NCBI RefSeq assembly: GCF_004345025.1
Contig: NZ_CP037745.1
Location: 1,488,001-1,552,000 of the forward strand
Reading direction: 5' to 3'
DNA from: Rheinheimera sp. D18
Lineage (GTDB): Bacteria > Pseudomonadota > Gammaproteobacteria > Enterobacterales > Alteromonadaceae
DNA length: 64,000 nucleotides
Below, piece after piece: positions 1 through 7,767 of the stretch. The notes below the pieces were generated by a model. That model was not told where the DNA came from. It saw nothing but the letters and a program-made list of their open reading frames with translations, and ran no database searches. The position numbers and the translations under genes were made by a program. Position 1 is the stretch's first letter; the number at the start of each line of letters is the position of its first letter.

Positions 1-212
1 GCTTTCACTAAAATGCGCATTGCCGGCGAGGTATTAAACTCTAAATAAAACGCGCGGACAAAATGTACCACTTCCCAATGTGCCGGCGTTAACTGAATAT
101 TTTCCTGCTCCGCAAAAGCCAGTGCCACAGGTTCACTCCATACCGATAGATCGGCCAGATAACCATGCTTATCAAGCGCGAATAGGCTACCGTTAACTTT
201 TAATTCTGCCAT
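1..212 (-). CDS. tusE: TusE/DsrC-family sulfur relay protein (partial, C-terminus outside window)
   Basis: Final acceptor of the Tus sulfur relay that feeds sulfur to MnmA for 2-thiouridine synthesis at the tRNA wobble position. About 70 codons are visible, starting MAELKVNG and running through the conserved [13 protein letters not shown] segment typical of DsrC/TusE. The catalytic C-terminal cysteine lies beyond the window start, so activity cannot be judged. The start overlaps the end of tusB by 13 bases, which fits translational coupling in a tusDCBE operon. Confidence 0.92.
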   Translation of the reverse strand, partial: MAELKVNGSLFALDKHGYLADLSVWSEPVALAFAEQENIQLTPAHWEVVHFVRAFYLEFNTSPAMRILVK

Positions 213-466
213 AGCAAATTTTGCTCTGCGCTGGCACATAAATCGACCCAGCGTTCATTATCTATTATTGTAAAAATAGTTGTGGGCGTGAGTTGCCGTA
301 CGCTTATATCTTGCTCGAGGACAAATAGTTGGTTGGTTGGCCAAGTTATATCGTTACGTAAGCATAAATATACCGCATCTTGTCGTAGTAAAATGGCATC
401 GGTGGGCCGACAAACGAGATTAAGTTCAGGCGTTAGCGTGGTGGAAATTAAACTGATCAGTTTCAT
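200..466 (-). CDS. tusB: TusB/DsrH sulfur relay protein
   Basis: Small subunit of the TusBCD heterohexamer, which takes persulfide sulfur from TusA and passes it to TusE. The product is 88 residues, close to the usual ~95 for TusB. Identification rests on size, on the [10 protein letters not shown] start that resembles other DsrH proteins, and on position between tusC and tusE. It follows tusC without a gap and overlaps tusE. DsrH proteins are poorly conserved, so context carries much of the weight. Confidence 0.85.
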   Translation of the reverse strand: MKLISLISTTLTPELNLVCRPTDAILLRQDAVYLCLRNDITWPTNQLFVLEQDISVRQLTPTTIFTIIDNERWVDLCASAEQNLLWQN

Positions 467-823
467 TTAACTACTTATAATTTGATGCTGTGAACTAAGC
501 ACGTGTTGTATTTCATCTTTATTTAGCGCAGTTACCGAAATACTAAGCTGGCTTAGGCTAATACCGCGTTCGCTTAATGATTGCTGACACACATACACCT
601 GCTCAATGTCATATAAATTAAATAACTTAAAACTACGTGGGTATATTTTTAGCTTAAAGTCGGCGTGCTCTACTATGGGTAATAGTTGAAATACCGCATC
701 GGCACAAAACAATATGCTAACACTGTACTCAACTGCCGCCAGTGCTAGAGCCATGTCTAGCGCCTCACGCCCGTTGCTAGAGCTAAAAGGGCTATGGCGC
801 TGAAGTACTAAAATATTACGCAT
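467..823 (-). CDS. tusC: TusC/DsrF sulfur relay protein
   Basis: Middle subunit of the TusBCD complex in tRNA 2-thiolation. It has 118 residues, the normal length, with an N-terminal ILVLQRHSPFSSSNGREALDMAL segment of the DsrE/F fold (a strand, a small-residue loop, then a helix). The start codon overlaps the stop of tusD in a TAATG arrangement and the gene abuts tusB, so the three are translationally linked. Confidence 0.9.
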   Translation of the reverse strand: MRNILVLQRHSPFSSSNGREALDMALALAAVEYSVSILFCADAVFQLLPIVEHADFKLKIYPRSFKLFNLYDIEQVYVCQQSLSERGISLSQLSISVTALNKDEIQHVLSSQHQIISS

Positions 824-1185
824 TAGAACTGTACCAACTTATCAATATTGGCTTGGCGCATAGCAAACTCGGCTAAACCCGCTGCAATATAACCGTTGCG
901 GGCTGGCAGCGACGGGCCAACTACGCCGCGTTTTTCAGCTGCGGTAATACAAAATAATAACGGGATACTGTGTCTCTGGCAAAATAGCGCTAATTCGCTA
1001 CTTAAGTCGGGTTCGTCAGTGGGTAAATCAATATGGCTGGCAGCGCAACATACCGCATCCTGATACAGAAAAATATGTTCGATACTATGTTGGTTAGCTA
1101 TAGCCGTTTGCGCAAATAGCAGCGCACTGGCTAAGCTCTGGTTGGCAAAACCATTGGACGTAAGTAATAAACCAAAGCGAGTCAT
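823..1185 (-). CDS. tusD: TusD/DsrE sulfurtransferase subunit
   Basis: Subunit of TusBCD that carries the active cysteine receiving sulfur from TusA. The conserved cysteine is visible in LLFCITAAEKRGVV, matching the ICVAAALRRGVV region of E. coli TusD. I start it at 1185 (MTRFGLLL, 120 residues). A longer open frame reaches 1224, but its extra 13 codons run through a strong terminator hairpin, and an AAGGG ribosome site sits six bases before the chosen ATG. First gene of tusDCBE. Confidence 0.92.
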   Translation of the reverse strand: MTRFGLLLTSNGFANQSLASALLFAQTAIANQHSIEHIFLYQDAVCCAASHIDLPTDEPDLSSELALFCQRHSIPLLFCITAAEKRGVVGPSLPARNGYIAAGLAEFAMRQANIDKLVQF

Positions 1186-1200
1186 AGTAGCCCTTAAATA

Positions 1201-1227
1201 AAAATGCCCCGACAGGCGGGGCATTTT
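1201..1227 (-). terminator. Rho-independent terminator after yccA, directly before tusD
   Basis: An 11-bp perfect stem (AAAATGCCCCG / CGGGGCATTTT) with a 5-base loop is followed on the minus strand by a T-rich tail. It lies 46 bases after the yccA stop and only 15 bases before the tusD start, so either tus transcription depends on read-through or the tus promoter is inside or just after yccA. Confidence 0.85.
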
Positions 1228-1272
1228 AACTAATTAGTTTAAACAGGCATAGTGTTGCGGCGCAGCTTTAGT

Positions 1273-1941
1273 TTAATCATCACCACCAAATACGCCTAAT
1301 AAACGCAGTAAGCTGACAAAAATGTTGAACACATTTAAGTATAAGCTTACCGTAGCGCGAATATAGTTGGTTTCGCCGCCAGAGATAATGCGGCTAGTGT
1401 CGAATAAAATAAAGCCTGACATTAGTAAGATAATGCCAGCACTAATGGCTAAGCTTAACGCTGGAATTGCAAAGAAAATATTCGCTATGGCGGCAACTAA
1501 CATCACAATTAAGCCAACCATTAAAAAACCACCCATAAAAGAGAAGTCTTTGCGTGTAGTTAGCGCATAAGCTGACAGGCTAAAGAAGATTAACGCAGTA
1601 CCACCTAGCGCTTGCATAATTAATGTTGGACCGTTCGCCATACCTGCATAATAGTTAAGCATTGGGCCAATTGACGCACCCATTGCACCGGTAAAGGCAA
1701 ATACCCAAAAAATCCCACTGGCTGAATCGGCTTTTTTATTAACAACAAATAGCATAATAAAAGCAGCAACAAAAAAAACTAGCGACATCGTTTGTGACAT
1801 ATTCATCGCCATTGCGATGCCTGCGGTAACTGTGCTTAGTACCAAAGTGATAGCCAGTAAAAAGTAGGTGTTACGCAGTACTTTATTAATTTCAATACTG
1901 CGTCCGGCAGTACCTAACGTAGAGGTTTCTCTGTATGACAT
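1273..1941 (-). CDS. yccA: Bax-inhibitor-1/YccA family inner membrane protein
   Basis: A 222-residue, seven-helix membrane protein of the BI-1/TMBIM family. In E. coli YccA (219 residues) is a substrate and modulator of the FtsH protease. About seven hydrophobic segments are visible from residue ~25 onward, after a short polar N-terminus, and the C-terminal part contains the ILFDTSRIISGG motif characteristic of the family. AGGAGA precedes the ATG. The yccA-tusE neighbourhood is also found in Enterobacteria. Confidence 0.93.
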   Translation of the reverse strand: MSYRETSTLGTAGRSIEINKVLRNTYFLLAITLVLSTVTAGIAMAMNMSQTMSLVFFVAAFIMLFVVNKKADSASGIFWVFAFTGAMGASIGPMLNYYAGMANGPTLIMQALGGTALIFFSLSAYALTTRKDFSFMGGFLMVGLIVMLVAAIANIFFAIPALSLAISAGIILLMSGFILFDTSRIISGGETNYIRATVSLYLNVFNIFVSLLRLLGVFGGDD

Positions 1942-2104
1942 AAAATTTTCTCCTAATACAAAGTTTTAGTGACGCATTTGACCGATATTATACGCAGTTA
2001 GTTTCATCCAGACCAGCTCTTAACAGTACAATTTAAGATTAAGCATATTTATTTTTACTTAGTACTTTCTTTTAATTGATGAACTGACTATTATACGCGG
2101 CGTC

Positions 2105-2195
2105 GGAGGGGTGGCAGAGTGGTTGAATGCACCGGTCTTGAAAACCGGCGTGGGTTAGTAGCCCATCGAGAGTTCGAATCTCTCCTCCTCCGCCA
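2105..2195 (+). tRNA. tRNA-Ser(UGA), copy 1
   Basis: A 91-base class II tRNA with acceptor stem GGAGGGG/CTCCTCC, anticodon loop CTTGAAA (anticodon TGA), a long variable arm, TTCGAAT in the T loop, and an encoded CCA end. A TTATAC-like -10 and a GC-rich discriminator (GCGGCG) lie just upstream, as in stringently controlled stable-RNA promoters. Confidence 0.98.
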
Positions 2196-2201
2196 TTAAA
2201 G

Positions 2202-2226
2202 CCACTTTTTTAAGTGGTTTTTTTGT
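2202..2226 (+). terminator. Terminator after first tRNA-Ser
   Basis: Stem CCACTT/AAGTGG with a TTTT loop followed by seven T residues, a few bases after the tRNA CCA end. Confidence 0.8.
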
Positions 2227-2340
2227 ATCCAAAATAAAGCCTATTATTTAGTTAACAGACACATCTGTTAGTTTCATTGTCTAAATAATGGCTTAGTTGT
2301 TGATTAACTAAGCAAACAGGCAAAAAACATAAAAAAGCAC

Positions 2341-2369
2341 TTTACAAAGTTGCAGACAGTTTTTAATAT
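2341..2369 (+). promoter_or_regulatory. Sigma-70 type promoter of second tRNA-Ser
   Basis: TTTACA at 2341-2346 and TAATAT at 2364-2369 are spaced by exactly 17 bases, followed by a GC-rich discriminator (GCGCCC). The mature tRNA starts 15 bases after the -10, which leaves a short leader. Confidence 0.7.
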
Positions 2370-2383
2370 GCGCCCTGTAACGC

Positions 2384-2474
2384 GGAGGGGTGGCAGAGTG
2401 GTTGAATGCACCGGTCTTGAAAACCGGCGTGGGTTAGTAGCCCATCGAGAGTTCGAATCTCTCCTCCTCCGCCA
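2384..2474 (+). tRNA. tRNA-Ser(UGA), copy 2
   Basis: Base-for-base identical to the copy at 2105 over 91 bases, including anticodon TGA and encoded CCA. It has its own promoter, because a terminator separates the two copies. This looks like a recent or concerted gene duplication. Confidence 0.98.
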
Positions 2475-2674
2475 CTTACACTCTCATTTCATCTGCTTAA
2501 ATCTACAAAATATTAACCTCATAATAAAATTCAGTTGTTTAATAATATTTGTCTTTCTGGCACACTAAGCTCTAATCGGTAATAAAAATAGCGTATCGGC
2601 GTATTAGCTGCGGGTTTTATGCTCAGTGATGCTAAATAAATAATTATAATATCCAGTGAAGCGGAGAGACGAAA

Positions 2675-3319
2675 TTGATTAACATTTTGTTAGTTGATGA
2701 TCACGAGCTTGTACGTACTGGGATCAGTCGCATACTAATGGATGAGCGCGGTATCAAGGTGATAGGCGAAGCTGGCTCTGGTGAAGAAGCTTTACAATTT
2801 TGTCGTCAACACGAACCCGATGTCGTGTTGATGGATATGAATATGCCCGGTATGGGCGGTATGACAGCAACAAAACGTATTTTACAGTATTGTCCAGATA
2901 TAAAAATATTGGCCTTGTCAGTGTCTTGCGAAGAACCTGTACCAACAAAGGTAATGCAGCTCGGTGCGGCCGGCTTTATTTCTAAAAACTCACCACCGCG
3001 TGAAATGGTGTCTGCGATCCGTAAAGTATATAGCGGTGTGCGGCATATATCGGATGAAGTTGCGCAAAAAATGGCCTTGAGTAAGGTTAATAATCAAAGT
3101 CAAAATCCATTTGATGATTTATCTGATCGTGAATTGCAAATTATGATGATGATTACGCAAGGACAAAAAGTCACTGATATTGCTGAACAGCTCAGCGTTA
3201 GTGCCAAAACTGTTAACTCGTATCGTTATCGTATGTTTGAGAAGCTGGCTATTAGTGGTGATGTGGAACTAACCCACTTGGCGCTGCGCCACGGTATGAT
3301 AGATATCGCTAAAGCCTAA
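2675..3319 (+). CDS. uvrY: UvrY/GacA-type response regulator
   Basis: Response regulator of the BarA/UvrY (GacS/GacA) system, which activates Csr-type small RNAs that titrate CsrA. 214 residues: a receiver domain at ~1-120 with the acidic pocket DDHE near the start and the phospho-acceptor aspartate in DVVLMDMNMPGMGG (about residue 54), then a LuxR-type helix-turn-helix (DRELQIMMMITQGQ, AKTVNSYRYRMFEKL). Translation starts with TTG at 2675: the frame reads (M)INILLVDDHELVR as in E. coli UvrY, with GGAGAG upstream. Its TAA shares a base with the uvrC ATG. Confidence 0.97.
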   Translation: MINILLVDDHELVRTGISRILMDERGIKVIGEAGSGEEALQFCRQHEPDVVLMDMNMPGMGGMTATKRILQYCPDIKILALSVSCEEPVPTKVMQLGAAGFISKNSPPREMVSAIRKVYSGVRHISDEVAQKMALSKVNNQSQNPFDDLSDRELQIMMMITQGQKVTDIAEQLSVSAKTVNSYRYRMFEKLAISGDVELTHLALRHGMIDIAKA

Positions 3320-5136
3320 TGTTTGATGCAAAAAGTTTTTTAAAATCGGTACCACGTCAGCCAGGTGTTTATCGCATGATAAACACCGCCGATCAGGTTA
3401 TTTATGTCGGTAAAGCTAAAGATCTTCGTGCTAGGTTAAGCAGTTACTTTCGCGCTAATGTCGACAGCATAAAAACCCGCTCGTTAGTAAACCAGATAGC
3501 TCAGGTAGAATACACATTAACCAATAGTGAAACTGAAGCGTTAATTCTAGAAAATAACCTGATTAAGCAGTTCTTACCACGCTATAACGTATTATTGCGT
3601 GATGATAAGTCGTACCCGTATATTTTAATTAGTGCGCATAAACATCCAAGAATTAGCTCACATCGCGGGCCGCGTAAAATAGACGGTCAGTATTTTGGCC
3701 CTTATCCTAATGCGGGTGCGGTGTGGCAAAGTTTAAAAACCCTACAAAAAATATTTCCTATTCGCCAATGCGAAGACGGTTTTTATCGTGCGAGAACTCG
3801 GCCCTGTTTGCAGTATCAATTAAAGTTATGCTCGGCGCCTTGCGTTGGTAAAATTTCCGATGAGGAATATCAGCAGCAAGTTAAACTAGCCAGTTTGTTT
3901 TTGCAGGGTAAGGATCAACAAGTACTTGATGATCTTGTGCAACAGATGACAAAAGCGAGTGAGCAATTGGCGTTTGAGCAGGCGGGGCAATTGCGCGATA
4001 AAATTATCGCCTTACGGAAAATTCAAGAACAGCAAAGCGTTAGTGGTAAACACGATGAAATGGACATTATCGGCTTTGCATACTCGCACGGCGTGGCGGC
4101 TGTACATGTATTATTTGTCCGTGAGCAAAAAGTGCTAGGCAGTAAGGCCTATTTTCCTAAGGTACCGGCTGATACCGAAGAAACCGAAATTTTAAGCGCA
4201 TTTTTATTGCAGTTTTATCTGGATGGCTACGGCGCGCAGCAAATGCCGCGTGAAATAGTTCTAGCCCAAGCGTTACCTGAGTTGGATGCGGTTGCCTTAG
4301 CTATTAGCGAGGTTGCTGGGCGAAAAGTGAAAATTACTTATGCCCAACGTGGTGAAAAAGCGCAATATTTGAATTTGGCGCAAAAAAATGCACAGTTATC
4401 ATGCGAGAATAAAAAGTCACTGGCGCAAAAAATGGTATTAAGGTACCAGCAATTGCAACAATTATTGCAGTTAACAGAACCAATAAATCGTATGGAATGC
4501 TTTGATATTAGCCATACTATGGGCCAGGCTACAATTGCATCTTGTGTGGTGTTTGACGGGCAGGGACCATACAAAGCCGAGTATCGCCGCTACAACGTTA
4601 CCGGCATTACAGGTGGAGATGATTACGCTGCGATGCAGTTTGCGCTAGATAAGCGTTACAGTAAGTTGCAAGACACGGATAAAATACCTGATATTATTTT
4701 AATTGATGGTGGCCAAGGTCAGCTTAATATTGCGATAGAACAATTTAGCCAGTGGCCGCACAGTAAAATGCCATTACTAATAGGTGTGGCTAAAGGCACA
4801 AGTAGAAAGCCTGGTCTTGAAACGTTAATTCTGGCGCAAACTGGCCGTAGTATTAACTTGCCAGAAGATGCACCAGCCTTACATCTTATTCAACAAATTC
4901 GTGATGAAGCCCATCGTTTTGCTATTACCGGACATCGCAATAAACGAGGTAAAGCGTTAATTAAAAGTCCACTAGAGTCAGTTAAAGGTATTGGCGAAAA
5001 ACGCCGTCAAGCGCTATTACAGTATCTTGGCGGTTTACAGGGCGTAATGCGTGCCTCTATTACTGAGCTGAGTTCAGTACCGGGTATATCAAAAGGGCAG
5101 GCGGAAAAGATTTACCAAGCCTGTCATAACAAGTAG
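3319..5136 (+). CDS. uvrC: Excinuclease ABC subunit C
   Basis: Dual-incision nuclease of nucleotide excision repair. Domains in order: an N-terminal GIY-YIG nuclease for the 3' cut (QPGVYRMI...VIYVGKAKDLRARLSSYF, residues ~15-50), a cysteine-rich patch (RPCLQYQLKLCSAPCVG), a UVR domain around 200-240 that contacts UvrB, an RNase H-like 5' nuclease (ECFDISH, IDGGQGQL), and tandem helix-hairpin-helix motifs at the C-terminus. 605 residues, normal length. The coupling to uvrY by TAATG is the standard gammaproteobacterial arrangement. Confidence 0.98.
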   Translation: MFDAKSFLKSVPRQPGVYRMINTADQVIYVGKAKDLRARLSSYFRANVDSIKTRSLVNQIAQVEYTLTNSETEALILENNLIKQFLPRYNVLLRDDKSYPYILISAHKHPRISSHRGPRKIDGQYFGPYPNAGAVWQSLKTLQKIFPIRQCEDGFYRARTRPCLQYQLKLCSAPCVGKISDEEYQQQVKLASLFLQGKDQQVLDDLVQQMTKASEQLAFEQAGQLRDKIIALRKIQEQQSVSGKHDEMDIIGFAYSHGVAAVHVLFVREQKVLGSKAYFPKVPADTEETEILSAFLLQFYLDGYGAQQMPREIVLAQALPELDAVALAISEVAGRKVKITYAQRGEKAQYLNLAQKNAQLSCENKKSLAQKMVLRYQQLQQLLQLTEPINRMECFDISHTMGQATIASCVVFDGQGPYKAEYRRYNVTGITGGDDYAAMQFALDKRYSKLQDTDKIPDIILIDGGQGQLNIAIEQFSQWPHSKMPLLIGVAKGTSRKPGLETLILAQTGRSINLPEDAPALHLIQQIRDEAHRFAITGHRNKRGKALIKSPLESVKGIGEKRRQALLQYLGGLQGVMRASITELSSVPGISKGQAEKIYQACHNK

Positions 5137-5169
5137 CATAGCGCTATAGAAGCTGTAGAGAATAAAAAG

Positions 5170-5724
5170 ATGTGGAATATTCCCAATCTGTTAACCCTGT
5201 TTCGATTATTTCTGATCCCTGTTTTTATCCTGTGTTTTTATTCTGGGCACGAGAACGCGCGGTTCTGGGCAGCGTTTGCTTTTTGGTTAGCAGCCATTAC
5301 CGATGCCTTAGATGGTTATTTGGCACGTAAACTTCAACAGTCAACTCCGTTTGGTGCGTTTCTCGACCCAGTAGCGGATAAAGTAATGGTATCGGTAGCC
5401 TTGGTTATTATTGCTGTAGATAGTAAATCACTGTGGGTAACGGTACCGGCTATTATTATGATTAGCCGTGAAATTGTGATATCAGCGTTACGTGAATGGA
5501 TGGCCGAAATTGGCAAGCGCGCTAATGTAGCGGTATCAAATTTAGGTAAATATAAAACCATTGCGCAAATGTTGGCGTTAATTGGCCTTATTTGGCGCCC
5601 AGAGCATTGGTTAGTAAGTTGGTTTACACCGGCTGGGATGCTATTGCTTTATATTGCGACAGTATTAACTGTGTGGTCGATGTTGAGTTATTTAAAAGCA
5701 GCATGGCGCGATTTGGTGCATTAA
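5170..5724 (+). CDS. pgsA: CDP-diacylglycerol-glycerol-3-phosphate phosphatidyltransferase
   Basis: Inner-membrane enzyme making phosphatidylglycerol phosphate, the committed step to phosphatidylglycerol and cardiolipin. The CDP-alcohol phosphotransferase motif is complete: DALDGYLAR, eight residues, then GAFLDPVAD, supplying all four metal-binding aspartates. Several hydrophobic helices surround it. 184 residues, as in E. coli. It lies 33 bases after uvrC and before the tRNA operon, the usual order. Confidence 0.97.
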   Translation: MWNIPNLLTLFRLFLIPVFILCFYSGHENARFWAAFAFWLAAITDALDGYLARKLQQSTPFGAFLDPVADKVMVSVALVIIAVDSKSLWVTVPAIIMISREIVISALREWMAEIGKRANVAVSNLGKYKTIAQMLALIGLIWRPEHWLVSWFTPAGMLLLYIATVLTVWSMLSYLKAAWRDLVH

Positions 5725-5797
5725 GCCTTATTTTTGCTGCTTATTAACACAACTCAGTCAAATTTTAATCAGTCAGACGCAAAACAAGAATTTATTA

Positions 5798-5825
5798 TTG
5801 ACTGGCTGAATTAAAACAGTAGAAT
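5798..5825 (+). promoter_or_regulatory. Promoter of the Gly-Cys-Leu-Gly tRNA operon
   Basis: TTGACT at 5798-5803 and TAGAAT at 5820-5825 with a 16-base spacer, followed by a GC-containing discriminator (GCGATTCG). It is the only good sigma-70 match between pgsA and the first tRNA. Confidence 0.65.
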
Positions 5826-5858
5826 GCGATTCGTGTTAGGGCACATGGTCATAACAAC

Positions 5859-5934
5859 GCGAGTATAGCTCAGCTGGTAGAGCGCGACCTTGCCAAGGTC
5901 GAGGTCACGAGTTCGAACCTCGTTACTCGCTCCA
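5859..5934 (+). tRNA. glyW: tRNA-Gly(GCC), copy 1
   Basis: 76 bases with acceptor GCGAGTA/TACTCGC, anticodon loop TTGCCAA (GCC), TTCGAAC in the T loop and encoded CCA. First member of a Gly-Cys-Leu cluster after pgsA, matching the E. coli glyW-cysT-leuZ order. Confidence 0.98.
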
Positions 5935-5964
5935 ACTCTTTAAAAGAGTTAAAATTGTTTGATT

Positions 5965-6038
5965 GGCGGGTTGGCAGAATGGCCATGCAGCGGATTGCAA
6001 ATCCGTCCATCTCGGTTCGACTCCGGGACCCGCCTCCA
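5965..6038 (+). tRNA. cysT: tRNA-Cys(GCA)
   Basis: 74 bases with acceptor GGCGGGT/ACCCGCC, anticodon loop TTGCAAA (GCA), T-loop TTCGACT and encoded CCA. It lies between the Gly and Leu tRNAs. Confidence 0.98.
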
Positions 6039-6078
6039 TATCACAGTTTATAGTTGTATAGTAAAACTAAAGTTGTCT

Positions 6079-6165
6079 GCCCGGGTGGTGAAATCGGTAG
6101 ACACAAGGGATTTAAAATCCCTCGCTCGAAAGGGCATGCCGGTTCAAGTCCGGCCCCGGGCACCA
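6079..6165 (+). tRNA. leuZ: tRNA-Leu(UAA)
   Basis: 87-base class II tRNA with acceptor GCCCGGG/CCCGGGC, anticodon loop TTTAAAA (TAA), a long variable arm, T-loop TTCAAGT and encoded CCA. Confidence 0.98.
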
Positions 6166-6182
6166 TTTAGTACCAGATTTAT

Positions 6183-6258
6183 GCGAGTATAGCTCAGCTG
6201 GTAGAGCGCGACCTTGCCAAGGTCGAGGTCACGAGTTCGAACCTCGTTACTCGCTCCA
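6183..6258 (+). tRNA. tRNA-Gly(GCC), copy 2
   Basis: Identical over all 76 bases to the tRNA-Gly at 5859. It sits 17 bases after tRNA-Leu and ends the operon. The E. coli cluster has only three genes here, so this is an extra copy. Confidence 0.98.
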
Positions 6259-6265
6259 AATTAAA

Positions 6266-6291
6266 AAACGCAGCCTAGAGCTGCGTTTTTT
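6266..6291. terminator. Bidirectional terminator between tRNA operon and DASS transporter gene
   Basis: Stem ACGCAGC/GCTGCGT flanked by A-run and T-run on either side, so it can serve the plus-strand tRNA operon and the minus-strand transporter gene that ends at 6308. Confidence 0.85.
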
Positions 6292-6307
6292 ATTGCTTGT
6301 GATATCA

Positions 6308-7750
6308 CTAAAAATGAAAGATATGGCGCGCTATAAACAGTACAAACACGGTAATCAAGCCAATAGCGATGATATTAAGTACTAAGCCCGCCTTCACCAT
6401 ATCAATTATCTTCAACTTACCTGAAGCAAACACTATAGCGTTTGGAGGTGTGGCCACCGGCATCATAAAGGCGCAGCTAGCAGCTACCGCAGCCGGTATT
6501 ACTAGCATGGCAGCTGATGTATTTAGCGATACAGCAATTGGGCCAAGCAAAGGTAAAAATGCCGCCGCCGTCGCAGTATTACTGGTGATTTCTGTTAAAA
6601 ATATAATGACGGTTGTTACTAACAAAATAAGTAATACCAGATTGATATTACCTAGCTGGCTAATTTGCAATGCGATATAAGATGATAAGCCAGAGTTATC
6701 TATCTGTGCCGCTAAGGTTAAGCCTCCGCCAAATAGCAATAAAATACCCCACGGTAGTTTTTGGCAATCTTCCCACTGCAAAATACGCTGTCCAGTTTTT
6801 AGTGAGATTGGCAAGATAAATAGTAAGCAGGCCGCCGCAATAGCAATTAAGGCATCATCCAGTTTTATACCTATTATTGAACTGATAGGGCGATTAAATA
6901 CCCAAAAAAAAGCCGCTAATACAAAAACAACTAAGACTAGTTTTTCCGCGATATGCATTTTACCTAGCTGTTGTAACCGAGTAGCATAAAGCGCGCGGCT
7001 ATTTAGTTTGGGCAAAGCATCTAGTTTAAAGTGGATTTGAGTTAGCCAAAACCAACAAAAACAGAGTAAACAAATGGCTAATGGCACGCCAAATAGCATC
7101 CAATCGCTAAAGCTAAGCTGTAACTGGTAACTGCGTTCAAGATACGCCGCCAGTAACGCATTAGGCGGTGTGCCAATAAGGGTAGCAATGCCGCCGATGC
7201 TGGCAGAATAAGCAATGGCCAATAATACCGCTTTGGCAAAGTTCTCGTCTTTACAGCCGTGATCTTGTTGCATGGCGATAATAGATAAACCAATAGGTAA
7301 CATCATTACTGCCGTAGCGGTATTGGACATCCACATGGATAAAAACGCGGTGACTATCATAATGCCGGCTATTTGCTGGCTAGGCTTGCTACCAACCAAT
7401 AACATGGTTAATAGCGCAATTCGCTTGTGTAAATTCCAACGCTCCATCGCTATGGATAATATAAAACCGCCAAGAAATAAAAATATTAACGGGTGAGCGT
7501 AGGGTGCAGTAACGTTGCTAATAGAATCGAGCCCAAGCAGCGGCACCAGCACGATAGGTAAAAGTGCAGTAACGGGAATAGGCACTGGCTCTGTAACCCA
7601 CCATAGCGCCATCCAAGCGGTAACGCCGCTAATTAGCCATGCACTGTGCGACATGCCCGCAAAAGCGGGCTCAGATAGTAGCGTAAGCAAAAAAAGCGAA
7701 GGGCCAACGAGTAATGAAAGATAATAAGGCCAAGTAAAATTAAAGCGCAT
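6308..7750 (-). CDS. DASS/SLC13-family sodium:dicarboxylate (anion) symporter
   Basis: Inner-membrane secondary transporter of the divalent anion:sodium symporter family; the likely substrates are dicarboxylates such as succinate or malate, but sulfate or citrate cannot be excluded. 480 residues with 11 or more hydrophobic helices. The two inverted-repeat signature motifs are visible: MSNTATAVMMLPI with GTPPNA, and ITSNTATAAAFLPLL with ATPPNAIVFASG. ATG at 7750 is preferred to the in-frame GTG at 7753 because GAGG is five bases from the GTG-ATG pair. It follows rluF by 17 bases on the same strand and may be co-transcribed with it. Confidence 0.88.
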   Translation of the reverse strand: MRFNFTWPYYLSLLVGPSLFLLTLLSEPAFAGMSHSAWLISGVTAWMALWWVTEPVPIPVTALLPIVLVPLLGLDSISNVTAPYAHPLIFLFLGGFILSIAMERWNLHKRIALLTMLLVGSKPSQQIAGIMIVTAFLSMWMSNTATAVMMLPIGLSIIAMQQDHGCKDENFAKAVLLAIAYSASIGGIATLIGTPPNALLAAYLERSYQLQLSFSDWMLFGVPLAICLLCFCWFWLTQIHFKLDALPKLNSRALYATRLQQLGKMHIAEKLVLVVFVLAAFFWVFNRPISSIIGIKLDDALIAIAAACLLFILPISLKTGQRILQWEDCQKLPWGILLLFGGGLTLAAQIDNSGLSSYIALQISQLGNINLVLLILLVTTVIIFLTEITSNTATAAAFLPLLGPIAVSLNTSAAMLVIPAAVAASCAFMMPVATPPNAIVFASGKLKIIDMVKAGLVLNIIAIGLITVFVLFIARHIFHF

Positions 7751-7767
7751 CACAACCTCAAATTACG

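Noticed and set aside
2350-2568. Open frame of 72 codons on the plus strand
   Set aside because: It runs through the second tRNA-Ser gene and has no homology or ribosome site; chance frame.
5959-6192. Open frame of 77 codons on the plus strand
   Set aside because: It covers the tRNA-Cys and tRNA-Leu genes and ends in tRNA-Gly; not coding.
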